64,000 bases of DNA from Paraflavitalea sp. CAU 1676 (GTDB lineage Bacteria > Bacteroidota > Bacteroidia > Chitinophagales > Chitinophagaceae). Position numbers and translations under genes: made by a program. The stretch spans positions 310,001 to 374,000 of the forward strand of contig NZ_JARHUJ010000004.1 in NCBI RefSeq assembly GCF_029223285.1, in the 5' to 3' direction. The notes under the pieces are model-generated. The model searched no databases, was not told the origin of the DNA, and saw only the letters and a list, made by a program, of their open reading frames with translations. Positions 18,216-27,386 of this stretch are shown piece after piece (position 1 is the first letter of the stretch; every line of letters starts with the position of its first letter).

Positions 18216-18632
18216 AAATGCAATTTTAGGTGGTGAAAAAATGCGTGGAAAACATCATAGCTGATAAGGGGAAATAACAATGAAGCAGGGATGCGGACTA
18301 GGGCCGGAAAAAAATGCGGGAAAGAAAAGATACGAAGATTTCAAGGTCATCCATACAAAGTCATATTTCTTTATTTCTGCACCCTCATGTCTTTTTGTAA
18401 CCTTTTCTGGTAACCCTACGTCTAATACAATTGCTGATGGAGAAAAAGAGCCTGGAAACGTTGGTTCATCCGGCGATTTGTTCGGTATATCCGGACGGAT
18501 TGTGCGAAATCGAACAGTGGATCGCAATTGATCCAAAAGTAGTCGTTTGATAATCAAATGTTCATATTCTGGCATAAAGCTGGTACAAGAACAGGAACCT
18601 TTTTCAACGTCGATCAAAGCCATTGTATAGCC
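18216..18632. other. Divergent intergenic region (417 bp)
   Basis: The region between the minus-strand SnoaL-like gene and the plus-strand permease. It should carry both promoters. Open frames are present on both strands but have no convincing start, signal or motif. No strong inverted repeat was seen. Confidence 0.35.
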
Positions 18633-21377
18633 ATGCAGGAACAAGATCGTATCTGGACGCTGATCTGCCGACAACTGGCCGGCGAAGCCACCGTCCATGA
18701 AGTGGAAGAACTCAACCGGATGCTCCAGGAGGATCCGGAACTCACGTTCACGATGGATATGTTGCTCAATTACTGGCAACAACGGAAAGTGGAGGATGCG
18801 GAGGATTCTGTACAGGCCTTTGACCGCCTGAAGCAAAAGTTGGATGCCATCGAATCGGGCATTTCCAATGGAAATAGGCCAGTGGCCTTAAATCCACAAC
18901 AACAGCCTGCCAATCAGCACGTATCCCGGCCACCGGCTATCCCTATCGCTCACCGGATTACCTGGAAGAAGAAGACCTCCCGTACCAGGAAACTGTTCGC
19001 AACGCTTGCCACCAGCAGCGGAGCCATCAACAATTACGTTAAATCCTCTTGTCGTACGCTTTTACGAAACAGGGCTTTTTCTGCCATCAATATTATTGGA
19101 CTCGCTGTGGGCATGGCAGGGGCCATGCTTTTGCTTTTTTGGATACTGAACATCTTCACCTTTGACAATTTTCATACAAAACGCGAACGGATTTATCAGG
19201 TGTACAGCCGCGAAACACAGTCGGGTCAAACAGCTGTTTGGGGCTCAACCCCACACCCTGTTGGTCCTGCCCTCAAAGATGGCTGGCCACAGGTTGAGGA
19301 AGCGGTGAGGATGAACTGGGTGGGGGCGTTTGTATTGAAATATGGCGACAAGCAATTGCAAACCATGGGATTCCTTACCGATCCCGGTTTTCTTAATGTA
19401 TTTGATTTTCCACTCCTTGCGGGAGACCGTCAAACAGCCCTGCAGAACAAACACTCAATTGTACTCACAGAAGAAACTGCTGCCAGACTCTTTGGAGACG
19501 AGCCTGCCGTCGGTAAAGTGATAAAGATTGACAGCAACGTCAACTTTACCGTCACCGCCGTGGTGAAGAATCCCCCAGGCAACAGCAGCATCGACTTTGA
19601 TTATCTGGTGCCATGGAGTTACATGAAAGATCTTAAGTGGGAGAACAGCGAATGGGGCAGCAGTTCCATTACCACCTGCGTGTTGCTGAAGCCGGGCGTT
19701 ACAGAATCTGCTGCTAATAAAATGCTGGCCAATGTGATCAAACAGCACGATCCCAAAGTAAAAACCGAAGTGTTTTTGCATCCCATGAGGAAATGGCAGT
19801 TGTGGAGTCGGTTCGATAATGGTAAGATCGTCGGCGGGGGAATCGAGATCGTACGTTTGATGGGCATTATCGCAGCTTTTATCTTGTTGATAGCTTGTAT
19901 CAATTACATGAATATGAGTACAGCCCGCAGTGAAAAACGGGCGAAGGAAGTAGGTATCCGCAAAGTGGCCGGGGCAGCGAGGATATCACTTGTTTTCCAG
20001 TTCATCAGCGAATCGACAGTTATTGCTTTAATTGCTGGTGTGGCTGGCCTGATGATTGCACAATTGGCCCTGCCCTGGTTCAATACGCTGACCGGGCAGC
20101 AATTCGTTATTCCTTTTTCGAATATAGGGTTCTGGTTAGCAGCCCTTGGGTTTGTTGTCGTTACGGGCGTGCTTGCCGGAAGCTATCCTGCTTTCTATCT
20201 TTCGGCTTTCAGGCCTGTAAAAGTATTGAAGGGTACATTCCGGCTGGCGCATGCAATGGTAACACCCCGCAAAGTGCTGGTGGTGGTCCAGTTTACTTTT
20301 GCTATTATATTCATCATCTGTACAACGATCATCTACCGGCAGATCCTGCACATACAGAAGAGAGATATCGGGATTGATCTCGATAAACTAGCCTTTGTAT
20401 ACGTGAAAGGCGATATGTCCAAAAACTATGAACTCATCAAGCATGAGTTATTGACTAAAGGGCTGGCGAAGTCGGTAACGAGAACGAATTCTCCCATAAC
20501 CGATATCTGGAGCAATACTGATCGCTATAGCTGGGAAGGTAAAGGAGCTGATCAACATGTCAATTTCATTCAATTCCTGGCCGATCAGGATTTCACACAT
20601 ACCATGAACCTAAAGGTAGTGGCTGGACGAGATCTCGACCTGAAACAATACCCCACCGATTCTACCGGTATGTTATTGACAGAACTGGCCGTGAAACGAA
20701 TGGGCTTGAAACAACCGGTCGGCGCGATCATTAAAGACGAACAGTTTACCTGGCATGTGGTGGGAGTGGTGCGGGATTTTATTCCCGGATCCCCCGCGCA
20801 GCCCATTTCTCCGATCGTACTCCAGGGACCCAATAAAGATTGGTTTGGTGCAATAAGTTTCAGGTTGGCCGATGAAAACAAGAACACGATCGAAAGCGTG
20901 GAGAAAATATTTAGAAAGTATAACCCGGAATACCCATTTGAGATGCGCATGGCTTCCCGTGAGCACACTGAAAAATTCAGGGGTGAACGTAATACGGGGG
21001 AACTGGCAACAGTATTTGCGGGGTTAACTATCCTGATATCCTGTCTCGGGTTATTTGCCCTCGCTACTTATATGGCGGAAAGCCGCATTCGGGAAATAGG
21101 CGTACGGAAAGTGTTGGGTGCTTCGGTGTCTGCATTGGTGGCCTTGCTCTCTACGGGTTTCCTTAAACTCGTTTTTATAGCCTTCCTGGTGGCATCGCCC
21201 ATCGCCTGGTGGATGATGCATAATTGGCTCGGCAATTTTGCCTACCGTATAGAGGTAGGATGGTGGGTATTCGGCATGACGGGCCTGATTTCCGTGCTCA
21301 TCGCCGTTTGTACCGTGACTTACCAGGCGTTGAAAGCTGCCACGGCTAGTCCGGTGAAGGCTCTTCGGAATGAATAG
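18633..21377 (+). CDS. MacB/FtsX-type permease with FecR-like N-terminal region
   Basis: A 914-residue inner-membrane permease of the MacB/FtsX superfamily: a membrane helix at about 152-174, a periplasmic MacB-type domain, a first group of three helices (around the RAKEVGIRKVAGA motif), a second periplasmic domain, and a second group (around RIREIGVRKVLGA). The N-terminal 75 residues (starting MQEQDRIWTLICRQLAGEAT) resemble the cytoplasmic sigma-binding helices of FecR proteins. ATG 18633 is preferred over the upstream open frame because it places this module at the start. No ATPase gene is adjacent. Such permeases move lipids, peptides or act in mechanotransmission; the substrate is unknown. 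A terminator follows. Confidence 0.88.
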   Translation: MQEQDRIWTLICRQLAGEATVHEVEELNRMLQEDPELTFTMDMLLNYWQQRKVEDAEDSVQAFDRLKQKLDAIESGISNGNRPVALNPQQQPANQHVSRPPAIPIAHRITWKKKTSRTRKLFATLATSSGAINNYVKSSCRTLLRNRAFSAINIIGLAVGMAGAMLLLFWILNIFTFDNFHTKRERIYQVYSRETQSGQTAVWGSTPHPVGPALKDGWPQVEEAVRMNWVGAFVLKYGDKQLQTMGFLTDPGFLNVFDFPLLAGDRQTALQNKHSIVLTEETAARLFGDEPAVGKVIKIDSNVNFTVTAVVKNPPGNSSIDFDYLVPWSYMKDLKWENSEWGSSSITTCVLLKPGVTESAANKMLANVIKQHDPKVKTEVFLHPMRKWQLWSRFDNGKIVGGGIEIVRLMGIIAAFILLIACINYMNMSTARSEKRAKEVGIRKVAGAARISLVFQFISESTVIALIAGVAGLMIAQLALPWFNTLTGQQFVIPFSNIGFWLAALGFVVVTGVLAGSYPAFYLSAFRPVKVLKGTFRLAHAMVTPRKVLVVVQFTFAIIFIICTTIIYRQILHIQKRDIGIDLDKLAFVYVKGDMSKNYELIKHELLTKGLAKSVTRTNSPITDIWSNTDRYSWEGKGADQHVNFIQFLADQDFTHTMNLKVVAGRDLDLKQYPTDSTGMLLTELAVKRMGLKQPVGAIIKDEQFTWHVVGVVRDFIPGSPAQPISPIVLQGPNKDWFGAISFRLADENKNTIESVEKIFRKYNPEYPFEMRMASREHTEKFRGERNTGELATVFAGLTILISCLGLFALATYMAESRIREIGVRKVLGASVSALVALLSTGFLKLVFIAFLVASPIAWWMMHNWLGNFAYRIEVGWWVFGMTGLISVLIAVCTVTYQALKAATASPVKALRNE

Positions 21378-21414
21378 ATCAGCCAATAAATAAGCAATGA
21401 ATGTATCTGGCAAC

Positions 21415-21449
21415 GGGCCGGCCGCTAAGGTCGGCCCTTTTCTTTTTTA
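21415..21449 (+). terminator. Rho-independent terminator after the permease
   Basis: Stem GGGCCG (21415-21420) with CGGCCC (21432-21437), followed by TTTTCTTTTTT. It lies 38 bp after the permease stop. Confidence 0.82.
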
Positions 21450-21498
21450 GGCTGGCAGGCCGGAGTTCTCTTTATTAATTGATCTCCGGAGGACCTTC

Positions 21499-21612
21499 TA
21501 TCCCAGGGTTATCTTAGGGGCATTGTAGGGTATTGCCAGGAAAATAACCCAGCCTTGACCCTGAGATAACCCTAGGAAAACCCTAGGATGACCCTAAGAT
21601 GACCCTAGGATG
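21499..21612. repeat. Cluster of 11-bp repeats, three inverted then six direct
   Basis: The unit is ACCCTAGGATG on the plus strand. Head-to-tail copies with exact 11-bp period: 21547-21557 (ACCCAGCCTTG, degenerate), 21558-21568 (ACCCTGAGATA), 21569-21579 (ACCCTAGGAAA), 21580-21590 (ACCCTAGGATG), 21591-21601 (ACCCTAAGATG) and 21602-21612 (ACCCTAGGATG). Three more units lie on the minus strand in register at 21499-21509, 21510-21520 and 21521-21531. The two groups are separated by 15 bp. The arms can pair (GGTTATCTTAGGG with CCCTGAGATAACC). No spacer structure, so it is not a CRISPR. Confidence 0.85.
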
Positions 21613-21864
21613 GTGGGTAATTCACCATACACTTTGACCCATACAAGACGAAATGGAAATTTTTGCCGAGGGGCCATTATTTTGTAATTTTTGAACAGGA
21701 AACCCTTTGGGGAAGTCCCCGGTTGGAGTAAATACAGGTGTTTCGAGGGGCATTCGTGACCTTTGCCAAAACCTTATGCCATAATTATTTATCTTATCTT
21801 TGGTCGCATCCTCCGGCTTTTTTATCAGTTTTATTGGTTTCCATCAATTTATAATTCACGTTTG

Positions 21865-22251
21865 ATGAAGAATGGCAAAACTTGCTTCCTGATTGATGAC
21901 GACATCGACGACCAGGAAATATTTGCACTGGTGTTGAAAAGTGTTAATCCGTCTATAGCCTGTGTTGTAGCCAATGACGGAATTGAAGCAGTTTCAAAGC
22001 TGACGAAAGAAGAGACCTTTAATCCCGATTATATTTTTCTGGATCTGAATATGCCAAGGATGGATGGCAAGGAATGTTTGCAGGAGATTAAAAAGATAGA
22101 CCGGCTTAAGGAAACACCAGTGATTATATATTCCACCTCTTCCGAACAAAAGGACATCATAGAAACCCGCAACCTGGGCGCCAGCGATTACCTGGAGAAA
22201 CAATCGAGCGTAGCAGAATTAAAGAAGAGGCTGGCACATTTTTTTAAATAA
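21865..22251 (+). CDS. Single-domain response regulator (receiver only)
   Basis: A 128-residue CheY-like receiver protein with no output domain. Conserved residues are all there: acidic cluster D11-D13, phosphoacceptor D60 in FLDLNMP, S91 in the switch position, and K112 in the YLEKQ segment. It lies 12 bp before a PAS histidine kinase gene on the same strand, as is usual for receiver proteins that tune or relay from such kinases in Bacteroidota. ATG 21865 is chosen because the domain starts at once; the upstream open frame is hydrophobic and unlike a receiver. Confidence 0.92.
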   Translation: MKNGKTCFLIDDDIDDQEIFALVLKSVNPSIACVVANDGIEAVSKLTKEETFNPDYIFLDLNMPRMDGKECLQEIKKIDRLKETPVIIYSTSSEQKDIIETRNLGASDYLEKQSSVAELKKRLAHFFK

Positions 22252-22263
22252 CTGCATCTTGTT

Positions 22264-23877
22264 ATGAATGATGATGCCAAAGCCCGTCCCGAATCAAACT
22301 CCCACCTAAAGCCGGCTATTGACGGCTATTATGAACAACTTTTCAGACTGTTGCCTGTTGCGCTGTATTCCTGCAATAAGGAGGGATTTATTACGGAATA
22401 TAACGCTGCGGCGGTGGCTTTGTGGGGGAGGGAGCCCGTCATTGGCCGCGACCGCTGGATCGGATCCCTTGAAATATATAAGCTTGATGGTACCCGGCTG
22501 CAGCCCGAAGAAAGCCCGATGGCGCGGGCCATCACTACAGGCAGTGTCAATAATGTAGAAGAGATAGCCATCGTGAGAGCCGATGGCACCCGGCGGATCA
22601 TCTTGTCCTCGCCCCGACTTATTTACGACAACGATGGGCACCTGGCTGGGGCGGTGAATATGCTCAATGATATTACCGAGCGCAAGTTGACCGAAGATAA
22701 AATGGCCCATCTGGCGGCTATTGTTGCCTCTTCGGACGACGCTATCGTTAGTAAAACGCTCGACGGTATTATCACCAGTTGGAACGATGCCGCAGAACGC
22801 ATCCTCGGATACACCGCCGCCGAAGTAATTGGCAAGCCAATCACGATGTTGATACCTCCCGATCGTTTGCAGGAGGAGCCTCAGATCATCGACCGGTTGA
22901 AAAAAGGTGAAAGAGTTGACCATTTTGAAACCAAACGGATCACCAAACAGGGAAAGGTATTGGACGTTTCTTTGACGATTTCACCCGTCAAATCCAATGA
23001 CGGACGAATAATTGGTGCCTCCAAGATCCTAAGGGACATCACCGAGCAAAAAGAAATCGCTCGCCTGATCAAAGAAGCGGAAGACCGGTTCAAAGTACAA
23101 TTGGAACAGAAAGTGGAAGAACGTACTGGCGAACTTTTGGCCATAAACGAAGAATTAGGCAGGTCAAACCATGAACTGGAACAATATGCCTACATCGCGA
23201 GTCACGACTTACAAGAGCCGTTGCGTAAGATCCAGACCTTTGCCGACTTGTTGCGCAGCAACCTCGATGATCCCGACGCAGTCGAAGCCTACCTTGCTAA
23301 GATCAATACATCCGCCAGGCGCATGGCCAGCCTTATTAAAGACGTATTGAATTATTCAAAACTATCGAGAAGTGAGAATGTTTGGGGCGAGGTCGACCTG
23401 AACCTGGTGCTGCAGGACGTGAAAAACGATTTTGAATTATTGATCGAGCAAAAGTTGGCCATCGTATCTGTAAGCCAACTACCGTTGATCAGGGGCGACC
23501 AGCAACAGCTGCGGCAACTCTTCGGCAATCTGCTCAGTAATGCGCTTAAGTTTTGTGAAAATGCCCCCCGTATCGAGGTTCGGTGCACCAATAAAGAAAT
23601 ATTGCCCGATTCCATGGAATATACCCTGGCGCCCGGCACCTATGCAGTCATCACCTTCGGCGATAACGGTATTGGTTTTGATCAAAAATATGCCGACCAG
23701 ATTTTTGTGGTTTTCAAAAGGCTCAACAACCGGCACTACTACAGTGGCACAGGCATTGGCCTGGCGCTTTGCAAAAAGATCGTAGAACGACATAAAGGAT
23801 TTATCAGCGTACAAAGCAAACCGGGCGTGGGCACCAATTTCACGATCTTGTTCCCTGCACAAAGTACCCCGCAATAA
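22264..23877 (+). CDS. PAS-PAS sensor histidine kinase
   Basis: A 537-residue cytoplasmic kinase. Two PAS domains (about 25-140 and 150-270, each ending in a DITERK/DITEQK motif) are followed by a short coiled-coil, a HisKA domain with phosphoacceptor H314 in SHDLQEP, and a HATPase domain with the N-box GNLLSNALKF, GDNGIGF and GTGIGLALCKKIVERH. It has no membrane helix, so it senses an internal signal such as redox, light or a small molecule. It belongs to the phytochrome-like/WalK-type class with SHDLQEPLR. It is co-transcribed with the receiver upstream; whether it phosphorylates it is inference. Confidence 0.93.
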   Translation: MNDDAKARPESNSHLKPAIDGYYEQLFRLLPVALYSCNKEGFITEYNAAAVALWGREPVIGRDRWIGSLEIYKLDGTRLQPEESPMARAITTGSVNNVEEIAIVRADGTRRIILSSPRLIYDNDGHLAGAVNMLNDITERKLTEDKMAHLAAIVASSDDAIVSKTLDGIITSWNDAAERILGYTAAEVIGKPITMLIPPDRLQEEPQIIDRLKKGERVDHFETKRITKQGKVLDVSLTISPVKSNDGRIIGASKILRDITEQKEIARLIKEAEDRFKVQLEQKVEERTGELLAINEELGRSNHELEQYAYIASHDLQEPLRKIQTFADLLRSNLDDPDAVEAYLAKINTSARRMASLIKDVLNYSKLSRSENVWGEVDLNLVLQDVKNDFELLIEQKLAIVSVSQLPLIRGDQQQLRQLFGNLLSNALKFCENAPRIEVRCTNKEILPDSMEYTLAPGTYAVITFGDNGIGFDQKYADQIFVVFKRLNNRHYYSGTGIGLALCKKIVERHKGFISVQSKPGVGTNFTILFPAQSTPQ

Positions 23878-23885
23878 TTATCCCA

Positions 23886-24134
23886 ATGGAAGATAATATA
23901 GTCATAACAGTGCCCTACAGAGAGGGTGAAAGGGAGATAACCTTGCGATGGCAGCCGATAGGCTACACCCATCGTTTCGTCGCCGATATCGATGGCGTTG
24001 AAGTTTATTTTGAGCCGGATGAGGAAAGGAACTATCGCGTGGTGCTGCCACCTGACACGGCTGACACCAAAGTGAAGATCAATGTAGAATTGATAGGATC
24101 AGTCGTTACTGTTTTGCAGGATAACCTTGGTTGA
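23886..24134 (+). CDS. Small conserved-looking protein (82 aa), unknown function
   Basis: I do not recognise a family. The 82 residues are predicted mostly beta-strand, acidic, with a FVADIDGVEVYFEPDEERNY segment and no signal peptide or helix. The gene starts 8 bp after the kinase stop, so it is very likely co-transcribed. It could be an accessory protein of the kinase/receiver pair; nothing in the sequence proves this. Confidence 0.55.
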   Translation: MEDNIVITVPYREGEREITLRWQPIGYTHRFVADIDGVEVYFEPDEERNYRVVLPPDTADTKVKINVELIGSVVTVLQDNLG

Positions 24135-24830
24135 AAGGGCAATAGGGTACGGATTAACTGGTCATAGAATCTGGAACTTTACTTAACAGGATATAGGACT
24201 TGCGCAGGTAGGTGCGCCTGAAATCATTGACAGCCGTGGGTAAACAGAAAAGACTCCCGGCTGTAAAGTCAAGTACAGTTGATGTTCCCAACGATCCCCC
24301 ATGGATGTGAATACTCTTCTGTACTAACCCAAACTGCGGAAGTCTTTCTGATTTCCCATTGTTCTCATCGCCTGTGCTAAAAAATTGCCGGCACCGAGGT
24401 GCTATAATATGATCTTGACTAACTTGTGATTGTCCTGGCTGTTACCGTACGGAGCAACGGTACACTTTCAAGGATTAAAGAAAAGGACGTAAAAAGGAAA
24501 GAGTTTCAAGCGTATTATGCCGCTTGTCTGCTACAAATGTATAATAGTTTATTACTCATAATTAGGTCTCAAAACTTTTCTATCCTTATTTAAAGCTTTT
24601 TCGATAGGGTAAACCATTAGCTGATAGTCCATTATTTCCACAAATGGCGCCTGTATTTCAAGATATTGCTCACTGTTAGCTAATTTCTGCCCACTCAAAT
24701 AGATGCTGGAGCGGCTAAATAGTAGAAAAATAACTATAGAAATATCATAATATTTTGAGTCATAAATATGGATATTTCCAAGTAAAACCTTCCTGTATTC
24801 TCTATTTTTGGACTGCATTATCAACGAAGC
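24135..24830. other. Gene-poor stretch (696 bp) with a possible gene remnant
   Basis: No complete gene is convincing here. On the minus strand an open frame without a standard start codon runs from 24441 to the stop at 24154; its translation is protein-like (95 codons, see findings). The right half (24480-24830) is A+T-rich and should contain the promoter of the LuxR-type regulator. A 102-codon minus-strand frame there overlaps that gene and was not accepted. Confidence 0.4.
24154..24441 (-). pseudogene. Possible degenerate coding remnant (no start codon)
   Basis: A 95-codon open frame with no early ATG, GTG or TTG, bounded by a stop at 24442-24444. The translation has balanced composition (for example GKSERLPQFGLVQKS, then HIHGGSLGTSTVLDF, then a basic stretch RRTYLRKSYILL) and does not look like A+T-rich noise. 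I recognise no family. It may be a fragment of a decayed gene or mobile element, or chance. Confidence 0.25.
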
Positions 24831-25478
24831 ATGCCTAACATTCTTATCATTGACGATCATTCAATTATCAGGGTTGGTATCACATTTCTGATCCGCCAGG
24901 AGCTGCCATCCGCTCTTATTGATGAGGCAAAAAGCGGTGAAGCGGCCATTCTCCTGCTTAAGAAAAGGACCTACGACCTGATCATGCTCGACGTCAATAT
25001 TCCTGGTACAGATACCGTCGATTTTATCAATTATATTCTTATTGCCTGGCCGGCAGTCAACATCCTCGTCTTTACCATGAATCCGGAAGAATGGCATGGC
25101 AGGCGTTTCCTAAAAATGGGTGTGAAAGGTTTTCTCAATAAGGAATCTTCGGAAGAAGAGATCAAAAAGGCTATCTGGACAGTCATGAGGGGGCACCGGT
25201 ATATCAGTCCTGCCCTTGCCCAGATCATTTCCATTGATGCCCTCGAAAAAAAGAAAGAAAACCCATTCGACGAGCTGAGTAATCGCGAATTCGACGTGGC
25301 CATGCGCCTTTCGCGTGGCGATTCTATATCATCTATTGCCGAATCGCTCAACCTCCATTCCTCTACAGTAGGTACACACAAGGCCCATATTTTCGAAAAG
25401 CTGGGCGTGCAAAACATCATCCAGCTTGCCGACCTTGCCCGTCTATACGATGCCAACGCTCCCGGAGCTCGCTTGTAA
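24831..25478 (+). CDS. NarL/LuxR-type response regulator
   Basis: A 215-residue two-domain regulator. The receiver domain (about 1-120) has D8/D9, phosphoacceptor D54 (LIMLDVN) and K104 (GFLNKES). The LuxR-type DNA-binding domain (about 145-210) contains LSNREFDVAMRLSRGDSISSIAESLNLHSSTVGTHK split over the helix-turn-helix. It stands alone, with no kinase next to it in this strand group; the PAS kinase at 22264 is the nearest candidate partner. Targets are unknown. Confidence 0.93.
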   Translation: MPNILIIDDHSIIRVGITFLIRQELPSALIDEAKSGEAAILLLKKRTYDLIMLDVNIPGTDTVDFINYILIAWPAVNILVFTMNPEEWHGRRFLKMGVKGFLNKESSEEEIKKAIWTVMRGHRYISPALAQIISIDALEKKKENPFDELSNREFDVAMRLSRGDSISSIAESLNLHSSTVGTHKAHIFEKLGVQNIIQLADLARLYDANAPGARL

Positions 25479-25499
25479 CGAGTTCCTATCGGAGGCGCC

Positions 25500-25535
25500 A
25501 AAAAAGAAGCCGCTCCTTGTAGCGGGAGCGGCTTC
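25500..25535 (-). terminator. Rho-independent terminator of the orphan SusD gene
   Basis: A perfect 11-bp stem (GAAGCCGCTCC at 25506-25516 with GGAGCGGCTTC at 25525-25535) and an 8-base loop. Six A residues at 25500-25505 give a U-run on the minus strand. It lies 31 bp after the minus-strand SusD stop and also sits between convergent genes. Confidence 0.88.
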
Positions 25536-25566
25536 GATGCATTATTCTATAGTAAAATCTTGGTAA

Positions 25567-27216
25567 TCAATTATACCCGGGATTTTGCACGATAGCATAG
25601 TACCACTGCAGATAACCCGCCGGAATCGGCAGAAAACGCTGGTGTGCATTGAGACCGAGCGGACCCAGCACAGCCGAAGTCTTACTCCATCGAGCCAGAG
25701 CCGCCAGGCGAACTCCTTCCCGCCCCATCTCACGGCTCCACTCACCTTGGAGTATTTCTCGCAGAACCACGGGGTCGCTACTGGTAATAACACCCAATCC
25801 CGATCGCGAACGTACCTGGTTTAATTTCAACCTTGCCTGCTCAAACCTTCCCAATGCAATACCGGCTTCCGCATAGATCAGCAGCATCTCGGTAAGTCTC
25901 AACTCGGGTAAAATATTCCCACGGTTAAAAGTGACCTTCACTTCATCGCCCAGGTCGTCTTTTGTACTCCAAATCACTTCCGGACTATTGTTTTGCGTTA
26001 AAGCGGTAGAGCCAGTTCCCAGGTTAAAGCCGTAGTTATCGATAACTGCCGTGGCCTGATCGAATGCTTTCTGATAGGCCCCCTGCTGCAGGTACAGTCG
26101 CGCCAGTAGCGCATCGCAGGCAGCCAAAGACATTTTGCTGCGGTGAGTGTGGAGTCCGCCGTATTTTAGGTCGGGTTTGCCAAACAGGAGCCACGTCTCA
26201 ATAAAACCAAAGGTCTCTGTTTGGTTCATGCGGGTGCTGTAATAGGGAATGGAGATCCATTCGTGGTTGGGCAAAGAACCAAAATAATTGGTTAGCTGCA
26301 GGCACACGGCACCCTTTAACGCTTTGGCCTGGCCCGTAATGACTTTCTTCTCTGTCACTGTTAAATCGCTCACCAGTTCGGTATTGGCAATAATATTGCC
26401 CATGGCAGAAACGAGCGCCCAGCCATCGGTCCAAAATTTGGTGACCGCCTGGTTGGCGGCCGTCGTTTGGTAAGTATTGATCGCACACCAGGAACCGGCG
26501 AGCGATGTGCAATCATATTCATCGGTATAAACCGCGTCCAGCACAGCCTGAAATTCGTGCCAGGCTGCCATTTTCGTGTAAGCGAGGTTGAGGGCCGCAT
26601 TGATTGCCGCGCCATCGGCAAGGCGGGCATACTGCCTGTTGTCGATAGCCCCCATCATTACCTTAACGGCCACGTTCTTATTTTGATCGAACTTGACCTT
26701 CACGGCAGGGAAAGATTCCCGGTCATTGAAGTCGATCTTACCATCGCTATTGAGGTCTTTAAATCGGAAATTACCTGCAGCACCATTAAGGGGGCTGGGC
26801 GATTCTGATGGGCCGGGAGCAGCCTGCCACAGGCTATCGGCTGTAAAACCGCCTACGCCTGCCTGATAAAAAAGCACGTTGGATATCTTGCCGTACATAT
26901 AGTCCTGCTCGGCTACTATATAATACTCACCAGCATTAATATGCGGAAACACCACGCGACCGTCGGCATTGGTGTTGGCAACCGCCGCAGGCGCACCGGG
27001 ATAATCACTGGCAGATCTGAACAAGGAAACTTTGGCCCCCGCAGCTGCCACGCCGTAAGGCTGAGTCGTCGACCAACGGGTGGCGTTGAACACTTCAACA
27101 CCCAGGGAGGCAGGCGGGCGATCATCGGGGCCGGGGTCCGGATTGTTATTTACTTTGCCTTTTTTACACGCGACCAGGGAGGTCAGCAATGCTAAGTACA
27201 GGATTGGTTTTTTCAT
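25567..27216 (-). CDS. Orphan SusD/RagB-like lipoprotein with extra N-terminal domain
   Basis: A 549-residue lipoprotein (lipobox VAC, Cys 17). Residues about 35-125 form a carboxypeptidase-regulatory-like or Ig-like domain (VEVFNATRWSTT ... GRVVFPHINAGEYYIV). An EF-hand/dockerin-like calcium loop DLNSDGKIDFND follows at about residues 154-165, then a SusD-type helical body ending in the RagB C-terminal region (ERLxx-type EWSREMGREGVRLAALARW, PIPAGYLQW). No SusC lies next to it: the only neighbours are a sigma gene 170 bp away on the other strand and a terminator. It may pair with the TonB receptor at 29144 or act as a free glycan-binding protein. Confidence 0.8.
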   Translation of the reverse strand: MKKPILYLALLTSLVACKKGKVNNNPDPGPDDRPPASLGVEVFNATRWSTTQPYGVAAAGAKVSLFRSASDYPGAPAAVANTNADGRVVFPHINAGEYYIVAEQDYMYGKISNVLFYQAGVGGFTADSLWQAAPGPSESPSPLNGAAGNFRFKDLNSDGKIDFNDRESFPAVKVKFDQNKNVAVKVMMGAIDNRQYARLADGAAINAALNLAYTKMAAWHEFQAVLDAVYTDEYDCTSLAGSWCAINTYQTTAANQAVTKFWTDGWALVSAMGNIIANTELVSDLTVTEKKVITGQAKALKGAVCLQLTNYFGSLPNHEWISIPYYSTRMNQTETFGFIETWLLFGKPDLKYGGLHTHRSKMSLAACDALLARLYLQQGAYQKAFDQATAVIDNYGFNLGTGSTALTQNNSPEVIWSTKDDLGDEVKVTFNRGNILPELRLTEMLLIYAEAGIALGRFEQARLKLNQVRSRSGLGVITSSDPVVLREILQGEWSREMGREGVRLAALARWSKTSAVLGPLGLNAHQRFLPIPAGYLQWYYAIVQNPGYN

Positions 27217-27386
27217 TATACGGTTTTGATACTTTGTAAGTTGAATGCATTAACCACCTTTTTGAGAAAATAGTTGCACGTAGTCGATAATTTTCAGGAA
27301 ATCCAAGTCATGTATGATGGAAATATTCATGATGACTTGCTGCGATATTTGTACTTTCACGCCACAGGACCGCGTTCTACGTTTGC

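Larger units (their letters stand above)
21378..21864. other. Intergenic region with terminator and 11-bp repeat block
   Basis: A 487-bp stretch between the permease and the receiver-protein gene. It holds a terminator at its start, a cluster of 11-bp repeats in both orientations (21499-21612), then about 250 bp of A+T-rich leader. The frame of the downstream gene is open from 21763, but the receiver domain begins at ATG 21865. Confidence 0.6.

Noticed and set aside
18280-18531. 83-codon plus-strand frame before the permease
   Set aside because: Low-complexity start, no motif, and it occupies the divergent promoter region.
21499-21612. CRISPR-like array
   Set aside because: Units are 11 bp and adjoin without spacers; no cas gene is near.
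24421-24470. Group II intron domain V-like hairpin (ACCGTACGGAGCAACGGTAC)
   Set aside because: Lacks the conserved domain V sequence and no reverse transcriptase gene is present; a short chance palindrome is more likely.
24552-24860. 102-codon open frame on the minus strand
   Set aside because: It lies in A+T-rich sequence, overlaps the start of the LuxR-type regulator gene in antisense, and shows no motif or signal.
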